The translations under genes were made by a program, and so were the position numbers. From the NCBI GenBank assembly GCA_963837455.1, contig CAWINM010000012.1:239081-303080 (forward strand): a stretch of DNA of 64,000 nucleotides, in the 5' to 3' direction. Source of the stretch: DASYQD01 sp963837455 (GTDB taxonomy: Bacteria > Acidobacteriota > Thermoanaerobaculia > Multivoradales > JAIOJS01). The notes beneath the pieces are model-generated. The model made no database searches. It was not told the DNA's origin and was given only the letters and a program-made list of their open reading frames with translations. This document shows, piece after piece, positions 54,536 through 62,997 of this stretch (position 1 is the stretch's first letter; every line of letters starts with the position of its first letter).

Positions 54536-55653
54536 GCGGGCTCCTCGCGCAGCAGCGCCAGCACGGCGGTCTGGTTGTAAAAGGCCACGTCGCCGCGCGG
54601 CGTGGGGCCGATCTCGCCGAAGCTGAAGAAGCCTGCGAGCGGGATGCCCCGCAGCGCGCGGTGCACCGCCGCCGCCTCGCGGTGCGCCTCGGCGCCGAGC
54701 ACCGCCTCGCGGCCGACGCAGGAGTAGAGCACCGCCGACTCCGCTGGCACCGCGGCCTCGCAGGTCGCCGCAGCGCGCTCGAGCGAGGCGTCGTTGCCGA
54801 TCCCCAGACGCACGCGGTCGCCGGCAACGACGTCCCCCCAGTAGGTGACGGCGCAGCGCTCCTCGTCGAAGACCTGCATGCTGCGGTAGAGGCCCTGGCG
54901 GCCGGGATCGGGCCCGTCGATGATGAGGGGGAAGCGATACGCCGACTCGGGCATCGGTGCCAGCGCGCCGTCGACGGTGAAGAAGCGTCGGTACCAGTCG
55001 GTGGCCGTCTCGCCGTCGATCTCGAGCACCGTGTTGCCCTCGGCGCGGGTGACGGTGAAGACCGGGCTCGCCGGGTCCCAGCCGCGGACGATCTCGACCT
55101 CCATGTGCACGCCCTCCAGCCCGATCACCAGGCACGCAGAGGGGTAGACGCGGTTGGCGGCGAAGACGCGGGCGCCGGCGGCGGCGATCGGGAGGTCCTG
55201 GGAGGCAAGGGCGCCGGCGATGGGGGGAAGGGGGCGGCCGAGTGGCTCGCGCAGGGCCTTGAGCAGGCGCTGGATGGGGAAGCGCAAGCCGTCGGCGATC
55301 AGGAAGCTGGCGTCGGCGCGGCGCAGGCGCTCGGCGACGCGTTCGAGCTCGGTGGGCGGGGGCAGCTCATGCTCTGCCTCGATCACCTCGACCCAGGCGC
55401 GGCTGCGAGGGCTCTCGAAGTGGTGCAGCTGGAGACAGCCACCCGTCTCCAGGCGGTCCTCGGCAAACTGGCTCGAGGCCTCGCACCCCACCACCAGTGC
55501 GTCCGGCCATGCCGCGGCGATGGCACGCAGCTGCGCGGGCACTCCCGCACCCGGGGGCAGGAAGGCCACCACGAGGTCGGGAGCGGGCGCCGCCTCGGCC
55601 GCTGCCGAGGGCGACGCGGGTAGCGCGGAGGGCAGGAGTACCCGGCTCTGCAT
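54532..55653 (-). CDS. FIST N- and C-domain sensor protein
   Basis: A 373-residue soluble protein starting at the ATG at 55,653 (MQSRVLLPSALPASPSAAAE; the frame is open further upstream). The FIST_N part has VAFLPPGAGVPAQLRAIAAA, VVGCEASSQFAEDRLETGG and later PIAGALASQDLPIAAAGARV. FIST_C has GWDPASPVFTVTRAEGNTVL, YRFPLIIDGPDPG and the C-terminal GFFSFGEIGPTPRGDVAFYN, which is the typical end of FIST_C. FIST domains are small-molecule sensors, proposed to bind amino acids, and commonly pair with c-di-GMP enzymes or kinases. The overlap with the GGDEF-EAL gene makes it the probable ligand-sensing partner. It is divergent from tetR across a 229-bp region. Confidence 0.85.
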   Translation of the reverse strand: MQSRVLLPSALPASPSAAAEAAPAPDLVVAFLPPGAGVPAQLRAIAAAWPDALVVGCEASSQFAEDRLETGGCLQLHHFESPRSRAWVEVIEAEHELPPPTELERVAERLRRADASFLIADGLRFPIQRLLKALREPLGRPLPPIAGALASQDLPIAAAGARVFAANRVYPSACLVIGLEGVHMEVEIVRGWDPASPVFTVTRAEGNTVLEIDGETATDWYRRFFTVDGALAPMPESAYRFPLIIDGPDPGRQGLYRSMQVFDEERCAVTYWGDVVAGDRVRLGIGNDASLERAAATCEAAVPAESAVLYSCVGREAVLGAEAHREAAAVHRALRGIPLAGFFSFGEIGPTPRGDVAFYNQTAVLALLREEPA

Positions 55654-55882
55654 TGGCGCACTCGACGCGCTCGTGCCGGCGATGGACGACCCGCCGGCGG
55701 CGGTTCCATCCCCGAGTGGTGACGATCCCTGACGAGGATGGTAGCGCTTCGGCGCCGGAGCGGGAAGGGGAGAGGGTCGGTGGACGCTTGACACCGTTTG
55801 ACTGTTGGTCATACATTTACCAGCGGTCGCTGTACGACCGCCGGCCGGAGCACTGCCGCAGGGCACGAAGAGGATCACGGGA
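55654..55882. other. FIST-tetR divergent intergenic region
   Basis: A 229-bp region between two divergently read genes. The tetR promoter and operator lie at 55,788-55,817. No clear sigma70 promoter is visible for the FIST gene, although the FIST reading frame is open far upstream, so its start and promoter could lie closer to the operator. Confidence 0.5.
55788..55817 (+). promoter_or_regulatory. tetR-tolC-mfp-rnd promoter with embedded palindromic operator
   Basis: TTGACA at 55,788-55,793 and TACATT at 55,812-55,817 are 18 bp apart. Within the spacer, TGAC-TGTTG-GTCA (55,799-55,811) is an inverted repeat touching the -10, the classic placement for a TetR repressor. Transcription would start near 55,824, about 60 bp before the tetR ATG. 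The TTGACTG sequence repeats TTGAC of the -35, so the operator may be wider. Confidence 0.65.
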
Positions 55883-56602
55883 ATGGGGATCGCCGAACGC
55901 AAGGAGCGCGACTTCAAGCGTCGCGAGCGCGACATCTTGCAGGCGGCACTGCGGCTCTTCGACGACGAGGGCTGGCAGCTGGTGACCATCGAGCGCATCG
56001 CCCAGGAGGCGGAGATCGGCAAGGGCACCGTCTACCTCCACTTCCCGAGCAAGGAGGACATCTACGGCCGCCTGGCACTCGACTTCTCCCGGCAGCTGCT
56101 GGCCAGGCTGCAGCACATCGACTCTGCCCTGCCCGTCCTCGAGCGGCTGCGCGCCGCCATCGCCATTGTCTTCGAGGCCCACCGGGCCGGTCGCCGCTAC
56201 CAGCGCATCGTCGATTACTGCAACCGCGAGGACTTCCGGCGGCGTCTCGACGGCGCCACCGGTGCGGAGCTGCAGCGCATCGACGGTGAGATCACGGCGC
56301 TGATCTTCGCCGTGCTGCAGGAGGGGATCGGCAGCGGGGTGTTTCCCGATCGACCGCTGCCGGTGCTGGTGCTCGGTGCGCACGCCACCTTGATGGGCGC
56401 GGTGCGCATGCTGAGCGGCAACTGTGGCTGCCCCGAGGTACCCGACGGCGAGCAGTTCGTCGCCGAGATGACCCGCTACATTCTCGCCGGGCTGATGTTC
56501 CAGGAGCGGGTCCCGGGACCACCGTCCGGCCCCGCCGCACCACCGTTGGGCGTCGCCGTCTCGCCAACTCCGGGGCGCGCCCGTAACTTCGAGGACAGGT
56601 AG
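55883..56602 (+). CDS. TetR/AcrR-family repressor of the efflux operon
   Basis: A 239-residue regulator. The N-terminal HTH is textbook: ILQAALRLFDDEGWQLVTIE, RIAQEAEIGKGTVYLHFPSK and EDIYGRLALDF. The C-terminal ligand-binding domain is helical (about residues 70-205). The last 25-30 residues are a proline- and glycine-rich tail. A cluster NCGCPE near residue 180 gives two closely spaced cysteines, which could sense metal or redox, but this is speculation. It is the first gene of the operon, 78 bp ahead of tolC, and an inverted repeat lies in its own promoter, so autorepression with release by the efflux substrate is the likely logic. Confidence 0.88.
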   Translation: MGIAERKERDFKRRERDILQAALRLFDDEGWQLVTIERIAQEAEIGKGTVYLHFPSKEDIYGRLALDFSRQLLARLQHIDSALPVLERLRAAIAIVFEAHRAGRRYQRIVDYCNREDFRRRLDGATGAELQRIDGEITALIFAVLQEGIGSGVFPDRPLPVLVLGAHATLMGAVRMLSGNCGCPEVPDGEQFVAEMTRYILAGLMFQERVPGPPSGPAAPPLGVAVSPTPGRARNFEDR

Positions 56603-56680
56603 CCGAAGCCGCCCGCGGCGGCATCGGCGGGGCTCGCCGTAGGGCCTCTCCACCCCGCGTTAGAAAGGATCGGTTGCGAC

Positions 56681-58231
56681 ATGAGGAAGCTCTTCGTGCT
56701 GCTGGCGGCCCTGGCGGCCGTTCCGGCGGCATCCCTTGCCGAGCAAGGCACGCCGGATGCGGCGGCGACCGCGGCTCCCGCGGCGGCGGCGACCGCCAGC
56801 GGCGGGCGGGCGCTCTCTCTGCCGGAGGCGCTGCAGCTCGCCGAGCGGGCCGGCGAGACGGTGCGCATCGCCGAGGCCGAGGTGGCCCGCGCCGACGCGC
56901 AACGGCGGCAGGCGCGCGGCGAGCGCTTTCCCCAGCTCGACGCCACCAGCAGCTATACCCGCACGTTGCATAGCGAGTTCGAAGACGTCAGCTTCGACTT
57001 CGGAGGCGACAGCGGCTCGACGGATCTCTCCAGCCTGCCGTTCGGCCAGGCCAACCAGTACCGCCTCGGGCTCACCGTCAACCAGAGCGTGTGGTCGGGG
57101 GGCCGGGTGACCGCCCAGACCCGGGCCGCGGAGGCGGGGCTCCGCGGCGCCAGGAGCGGCCTCGACGCCAGCCGCGCCGAGCTCGGGCTCACCGTCACCG
57201 AGGCCTACTTCGATGCCCTGCTGCTCGACCGGCTGGTGAGCATCTCGAAGCAGACCCTCGAGCAGGCCGATCGCGCCTACCAGCAGACCAAGCTGGCCCA
57301 CCAGGTGGGGAACCAGTCGGAGTTCGAGCTGCTTCGCTCGCAGGTGGCGCGTGACAACGAGCGGCCGCAGCTGGTGCAACGGCAAGCCGACCGCGATCTC
57401 GCTTACGCTCGTCTGGCGCAGCTGCTCGACCTGCCGCCGGGTGAGCCGCTCGCGCTCACCACCGGCTTCGACGACTTCGCCACCTGGGAGGCGCGCGGCG
57501 CGGTGCCGGCGGAGGAGGAACGGTCGGGCTGGCTCGAGCGCCTGACCGCCGAGCGCGCTCCCGTGCGCCAGGCCCAGGCGGCCTTCGAGGCGCAGCAGCA
57601 GCTGGTGCGCGCCCGCCACGCGGAGCGGCTGCCGAGCATCGGCGTGAGCTCCGACTACGGTCGCGTCGCCTACCCGATCGGTGGCCTTCCCGCCTGGGCG
57701 GACACCCGCACCAACTGGACGGTGGGGGTGGGTTTGCGCCTGCCCCTCTTCACCGGCGGCCGGCTCGCAGCGCAGGAGGGGGAGGCGAAGGCGGCGCGCG
57801 ACGAGGCCGCCGCCCAGCTCGAGCGGGTCCGCGAGCTCGCGTGGCTCGACGGCAAGGACGCCCTCGACCGCCTGGGCGCGGCGCAGGCGGTGTTCGCGGC
57901 CGCCTTCGGCACCATCGCCCAGGCCCAGCGCGCGTACGAGATCGCCGAGCTGCGCTACCGAGAGGGGCTGTCGACCCAGCTCGAGCTCAACGACACCCGC
58001 ATCCAGCTCACCTTCGCCCAGGGCAACGCCGCCCTCGCGGCGCGCAACCTGCAGGTGGCGCGAGCGCGGGTGGCGCTGCTCCCCGACCTGCCGCTCGGTT
58101 CCAGCGCCGGGACGACGCTCACCGCGGCCGCGGCGGGCGCGGTCACCGGCGGCACCGTCACTCCTGCCGCCGCTTCGCCGGCGGCAGCTGCCACGACCAC
58201 CCTTACCTCCGCCGGAGGAGTGTCGCCATGA
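56681..58231 (+). CDS. TolC-family outer-membrane efflux protein
   Basis: A 516-residue outer-membrane channel subunit. The signal peptide (MRKLFVLLAALAAVPAASLA) is followed by an Ala-rich linker, then the two outer-membrane-efflux repeats: RALSLPEALQLAERAGETVR ... RFPQLDATSSYTRTLH and, in the second half, AFEAQQQLVRARHAERLPSI with VGLRLPLFTGGRLAAQEGEA and YEIAELRYREGLSTQLELND. The paired helices and GGR motif at equivalent places mark the duplicated TolC fold. The C-terminal 50 residues are Ala/Thr low complexity. AGAAAGGATC lies before the ATG. Its stop overlaps the adaptor start (ATGA). It forms the exit duct of the tripartite pump. Confidence 0.92.
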   Translation: MRKLFVLLAALAAVPAASLAEQGTPDAAATAAPAAAATASGGRALSLPEALQLAERAGETVRIAEAEVARADAQRRQARGERFPQLDATSSYTRTLHSEFEDVSFDFGGDSGSTDLSSLPFGQANQYRLGLTVNQSVWSGGRVTAQTRAAEAGLRGARSGLDASRAELGLTVTEAYFDALLLDRLVSISKQTLEQADRAYQQTKLAHQVGNQSEFELLRSQVARDNERPQLVQRQADRDLAYARLAQLLDLPPGEPLALTTGFDDFATWEARGAVPAEEERSGWLERLTAERAPVRQAQAAFEAQQQLVRARHAERLPSIGVSSDYGRVAYPIGGLPAWADTRTNWTVGVGLRLPLFTGGRLAAQEGEAKAARDEAAAQLERVRELAWLDGKDALDRLGAAQAVFAAAFGTIAQAQRAYEIAELRYREGLSTQLELNDTRIQLTFAQGNAALAARNLQVARARVALLPDLPLGSSAGTTLTAAAAGAVTGGTVTPAAASPAAAATTTLTSAGGVSP

Positions 58232-59382
58232 CCGCTCGCCACCGTTCCCTGATGCGTACCGTACCCCTGCTGCTCGGCGGCGCCCTCGCCCTCGCCGCCT
58301 GCCACCGCGAGGCGCCTCCCGACACCAACCGGCGCGAGGCCGCGCTCTCGGTGGGCAGCGAGAGCGTCTACCACGTCGCCTCGACGCGGCTATCCTCGGG
58401 ACCCGTCATCTCCGGCTCGCTCGAGGCGGAGACGCAGGCCACCGTCGCCGCCGAGGTGCCCGGCCCGGTGGTTGCCACCGCCGCCGAGGAGGGGCAGACC
58501 GTCAGCGCCGGCAGCGTTCTGGCGCGCATCGACGACAGCCCCCTCCGCGAGTCGCTGCTCTCGGCCGAGAGCGCCGTGCGTTCCGCCGAGCAGCAGGTGA
58601 CGGTGGCGACGCGCAACGCCGAGCGCGCGGAGACCCTCCTCCAGGGCGGCGCCATCCCCGAGCGGGACGCCGAGACGGCGCGCTGGAACGTGACCAACGC
58701 GCAGGCCGGGCTCGCCGACGCCCGCGCCCGCGCCAGCTACGCTCGCGAGCAGCTCGGCAAGACGGTGGTGCACGCCCCCTTCCGCGGCATCGTGAGCCGG
58801 AAGTGGGTGTCGCCGGGCGACACCGTGCAGCCGGGCACCAAGCTCTACACCATCGTCGAGCCCACTCGCATGCGACTGGTGGCCCACGTGCCGGCGGAGG
58901 CCATCGCCACGCTCGAGGTGGGAACACCCGTGGAGTTCTCCGTCGCCGGGCTGCCCGGCCAGCGCATCACCGGCGCCGTGCAGCGCATCAACCCGGTCGC
59001 CGACCCGGCGACCCGCCAGGTCGAGATCCACGTCGCCCTCCCCAACGTCGAGGGCAAGCTGGTAGCCGGTCTCTACGCCGAGGGGCGGGTCGCCACTGCC
59101 AGTCACGACGCGCTGGCGGTGCCGGTGGCGGCGGTCGACCGCTCCCTCGGCCAGCCGGCCCTGCTGCGGGTGGCCGCCGGCCGCGTCGAGCGCGTGCCGG
59201 TGAAGCTGGGGATCACCGACGAGGACGCCGAGAAGGTGGAGGTGATCTCGGGTGTCGCCGCCGGCGACGTGGTGCTGCTCGGCGCCGCCCGCGGCATCAC
59301 CCCCGGTGCCAGGGTCGTCGTTCAGGGCAGCGGCACGGCCGCTGCCGTGAGCCCCACCAGGAGCGGCGCCCCGCGCGCCTAG
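58228..59382 (+). CDS. RND efflux periplasmic adaptor (MFP) lipoprotein
   Basis: A 384-residue membrane-fusion protein linking pump and channel. The signal and lipobox (LLGGALALAAC) give an acylated Cys near residue 25. The half-lipoyl segments are VAAEVPGPVVATAAEEGQTV and VVHAPFRGIVSRKWVSPGDT; a coiled-coil hairpin of about 70 residues (SLLSAESAVRSAEQQVTVAT onward) lies between them. The beta-barrel and membrane-proximal domains follow (VPAEAIATLEVGTPVEFSVA, INPVADPATRQVEIHVALPN, GLYAEGRV). CCGGAGGAG precedes the ATG by a few bases. The left-arm copy is identical by eye. Confidence 0.93.
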   Translation: MTARHRSLMRTVPLLLGGALALAACHREAPPDTNRREAALSVGSESVYHVASTRLSSGPVISGSLEAETQATVAAEVPGPVVATAAEEGQTVSAGSVLARIDDSPLRESLLSAESAVRSAEQQVTVATRNAERAETLLQGGAIPERDAETARWNVTNAQAGLADARARASYAREQLGKTVVHAPFRGIVSRKWVSPGDTVQPGTKLYTIVEPTRMRLVAHVPAEAIATLEVGTPVEFSVAGLPGQRITGAVQRINPVADPATRQVEIHVALPNVEGKLVAGLYAEGRVATASHDALAVPVAAVDRSLGQPALLRVAAGRVERVPVKLGITDEDAEKVEVISGVAAGDVVLLGAARGITPGARVVVQGSGTAAAVSPTRSGAPRA

Positions 59383-59397
59383 AAGGAGGACCGAGGC

Positions 59398-62300
59398 ATG
59401 TTCCTCTCCGATCTCGCCATCAAGCGCCCCACCGTCACCGTGGTGACGATGCTGGCGCTGGTCGTCTTCGGCGTCTTCGCGCTCTGGTCGCTCAAGGTCG
59501 ACGAGTTTCCCGACGTCCAGCAGCCCATCATCGCGGTCTCGGTCGTCTACCCGGGAGCCTCGCCGGAGGGGGTGGAGCGCGAGGTGCTCGATCCCATCGA
59601 GAAGGCCATCGCCGGCACCAGCGGCCTCGACAAGATGCAGTCGACGGCACAGGACGGCTTCGCCCAGATCATCGTCTTCTGGCACTACGACAAGGACCTG
59701 CGCGAGGCCTCGCAGGACATTCGCGACGCCATCTCGCGGATCCGCGACGACCTGCCCCCGGAGATGAAGGAGCCGATCCTGTCGCGCTTCGATCCCGGCG
59801 AGATGCCGATCGTCTCGATCGTCCTCTCCTCGCAGTCGATCGCCGCCCCCGAGCTCACCCACGTCGCCGACCCCGACCTGGTGAAGGAGCTGCGCAGCGT
59901 CGCCGGCGTCGCCGACGTGCGGCTGCAGGGGAAAGGTCAAGCGCGAGATGACCATCGAGCTGCAGCCGCAGCGGCTGCAGGCCGCCGGCGTCACCGTCGC
60001 CGACGTGGTGCGGGCGATGCAGGCGCAGAACCTGGCGACGCCGGTGGGGAGGGTGACCGACGCCCTCTCGGAGCGCACCATCCGGCTCGCCGGGCGGCTC
60101 GCCGACGCCCGCGACTTCGACCAGGTGGTGGTGGCCTCGCGCGGTGGGCGTCTGGTCCGCCTCGCCGAGGTTGGCCGCGCCATCGACGGCACCGAGGAGC
60201 CGCGGACGCTCGCCCTCTTCAACGGCCAGCAGGCCATCGGCCTCGACGTCATCAAGGCCAAGGGCTACTCGACCGCCGACGTGGCGAACCGCATCAAGGC
60301 GAAGGTGGAGGAGCTGCGGCCGACGCTGCCGGCGGGCGTCGACATGAGCGTCATCCGTGACGCCGGCGAGCGCGTCGAGCGCTCGGTGGGCGATGTCGAG
60401 AAGGCGCTCGTCGAAGGGGCGCTGCTCACCGTGCTGGTGGTGTTCCTCTTCCTCAACTCCTGGCGCTCGACGGTGATCACCGGCCTGGCCCTGCCGGTGT
60501 CGGTGATCGCCGCCTTCGTCGCCGTCTGGGCCTTCGGGTTCACCCTCAACTCGATGTCGCTGATGGGGCTGTCGCTCGCCATCGGCATCCTCATCGACGA
60601 CGCCATCGTGGTGCGCGAGAACATCGTCCGCCACGTGCGCATGGGGAAGGACCACTACACGGCGGCCCGCGAGGGCACGGCAGAGATCGGTCTCGCGGTG
60701 GCCGCCACCACCTTCTCGATCGTCGCCGTCTTCGTGCCGGTGGCGTTCATGACCGGAGTCGCGGGGCAGTGGTTCAAGCCGTTTGCGCTCACCATCGCCT
60801 GCTCGGTGCTGGTGTCGCTGTTCGTCTCCTTCTCGCTCGATCCGATGCTCTCCGCCTACTGGCCCGACCCGCACCTCGCCGAGGAGCGGAAGAGCTGGGT
60901 GACCCGCGTGCTCGACCGCTTCAACCACTGGTTCAACGGCCTCGCCACCCGCTACCAGCGCCTGGTGGGCTGGGCGCTCGACCATCGGCTGGCCACCGTC
61001 GCCATCGCCACCTTGTCCTTCGTCGGCGCCCTCGTCCTGCAGGCCACGCTCGGTGGCGCCGGCTTCATGCCGGTGTCGGACAACAGCGAGCTGAACATGC
61101 TGGTGGAGACGCCGCCGGGGAGCAGCCTCGAGTACACCCGCCTGAAGGCCGAGGAGGCGGCCCGCATCGCCCGCAGCTACCCCGAAGTGGAGTACACCTA
61201 CACGACCATCGGCGGCGACTCGGGCGCCGTCGACACGGCGTCGATCTACGTCAGGCTCACCCCCAAGGCCGAGCGCCACCGGTCGCAGGAGAGGGTGGGG
61301 CAGCAGCTGCGCCGCGACGTCTCGCACCTCGCCGGTGCCACCAGCTCGGTGTTCACCGCCTGGCTGAACGGCAACCTCAAGCAGGTGCAGATCGAGGTTC
61401 GCGGGCGCGACGCCGCGGAGCTCACCCGGCTCACCGAGAGCATGCTGCCGCTGGTGAAGGCGGTGCCCGGCGCGGTCGACGTCGGCCTCTCGACGCGTGG
61501 GCAGAAGCCCGAGCTCGAGGTGGAGGTGAAGCGTGGGCTGGCCAGCTCGCTCGGTCTCTCGGTGGGACAGATCGCGCAGTCGATGTACCCCGCCTTCGCC
61601 GGCCTCGACGCCGGCGACTGGGTCGACCCCACCGGCGAGACGCGCGACGTCACGGTGCGGCTCGCGCCCGAGGCGCGGCGGCACGCCGCCGACCTGGCGC
61701 GGCTGCCGCTCGCAGTCTCCGGAGCCAACGGCGAGATCAGCAGCGTGCCGCTCGGCCAGGTGGCGACCATCAGCGAGGGGCTGGGGCCGGCCGCCATCAA
61801 CCACCTCGACACCAACCGCGTCGTGATCCTGCAGGCGAACGTCTCCGGTCGCCCGCTCAACGACGTGCTCACCGCCATCCAGCACAACCTGGAGACGGTG
61901 GAGCTGCCGCCCGGGTACCGCATCACCCAGGGAGGCGAGGCCAAGGACCAGGCCGAGGTGTTCGGCAAGATCTTCGCCGCTCTCGGCATCGCCGTGGTGC
62001 TCATGTACCTCATCCTGGTCATGCAGTTCGGCTCCTTCCTCGACCCGATGGCGATCATGCTGTCGCTGCCGCTATCGCTCATCGGCGTGGTGGTGGCGCT
62101 CATCCTCACCGGCGACACGCTCAACATCATGAGCCTGATCGGCGTCATCCTGCTGATGGGCATCGTCGCCAAGAACGCCATCCTGCTCATCGACTTCGCC
62201 AAGTGGGGGCGCGAGCGCGGCATGGGCCGGCGGGAGGCGATCATCGAGGCTGGCCGCATCCGCCTGCGCCCCATCCTGATGACCACCTTCGCGCTCATCG

Positions 62301-62566
62301 CCGGCATGGTGCCGGTGGCCCTCGGGCGCGGCGAGGGAGCCGACTGGCGGGCGCCGCTCGGCCGGGCCGTGATCGGCGGCATCATCACCTCGACTCTGCT
62401 GACGCTGCTCGTCATCCCCACCTTCTACGAGATCCTCGACGAGTGGAAGGAGGGAGCGCTTGGCTTCGTCAAGCGCCGGCTGCGCCACGGCGAGCAGGCG
62501 CCCAGCGCCGAGGAGGTGGAGGAGGCGGCGCGGGCGCTGCTCCCGGTCGGGGTGGGCGAGCGCTAG
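59398..62566 (+). CDS. HAE1-family RND multidrug efflux transporter (one frameshift)
   Basis: The inner-membrane proton-driven pump of the operon. The start MFLSDLAIKRPTVTVVTML follows AAGGAGG. Family features: YPGASPEGVEREVLDPIEKA, RFDPGEMPIVSIVLSS, LFLNSWRSTVITGLALPVSV, the TM4 proton-relay segment LAIGILIDDAIVVRENIVRH, FVPVAFMTGVAGQWF, GYRITQGGEAKDQAEVF, GVILLMGIVAKNAILLIDFA and ALGRGEGADWRAPLGRAVIG. The frame is broken once at 59,928-59,937 (GGGGAAAGG; removing one base restores QGKVKREMTIEL), giving about 1055 residues. Homopolymer insertion is the likely cause. IVVREN rather than a heavy-metal signature points to hydrophobic and amphiphilic drugs. Confidence 0.92.
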
Positions 62567-62997
62567 CAGCCCACCCAGGGGGCCACGGCACTCCGGGGGA
62601 GCGCCCCCGTTGGCCGGACGCCAGCGCGCTCGAGCTTCGTCCCCGGGCGGTGCACCCGGGGCCACCCTGCGCTGAAAGCCGCCGCTCTCTCCGACCCCTC
62701 CTCGCCTCGCCCGGGCGAGAGGGGCACCGAGCCTTCCGTCGCTCGACCCCGTGGCCATACGGGGATCCGTCCCTGGTTCGGGCCTCGGTGGGGACCCCCT
62801 CGCGCCGCGCCGAGTCGAGCATCGAGAGCCCTCTTGGGGGAAATCGGTTCCGCGCGTCCGTCTAACCAGTGAGTGCAGTGCTCACACGGGGAGAGCTGCG
62901 TCGGACTGGGGCTCGCGTGGACGCCGCGGGGTTGGCAATGATGTTGCTTCGCGGTACCGTGGGCGTCGGGATAGCGGTTTTGCAGAGGGGCCTGGCA
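62567..62997. other. rnd-tonB intergenic region with a cluster of GC hairpins
   Basis: 431 bp without a convincing ORF. It holds CCCCGGG-7-CCCGGGG (62,641-62,661), the 14-bp palindrome CTCGCCCGGGCGAG (62,706-62,719), CCCCGT-6-ACGGGG (62,747-62,764) and GTGAG-7-CTCAC (62,869-62,885). The first three could terminate or stabilise the rnd transcript; none has a T-tract. A weak promoter for tonB (TTGGCA at 62,932-62,937, TACCGT 17 bp on) lies at the end. Confidence 0.6.
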
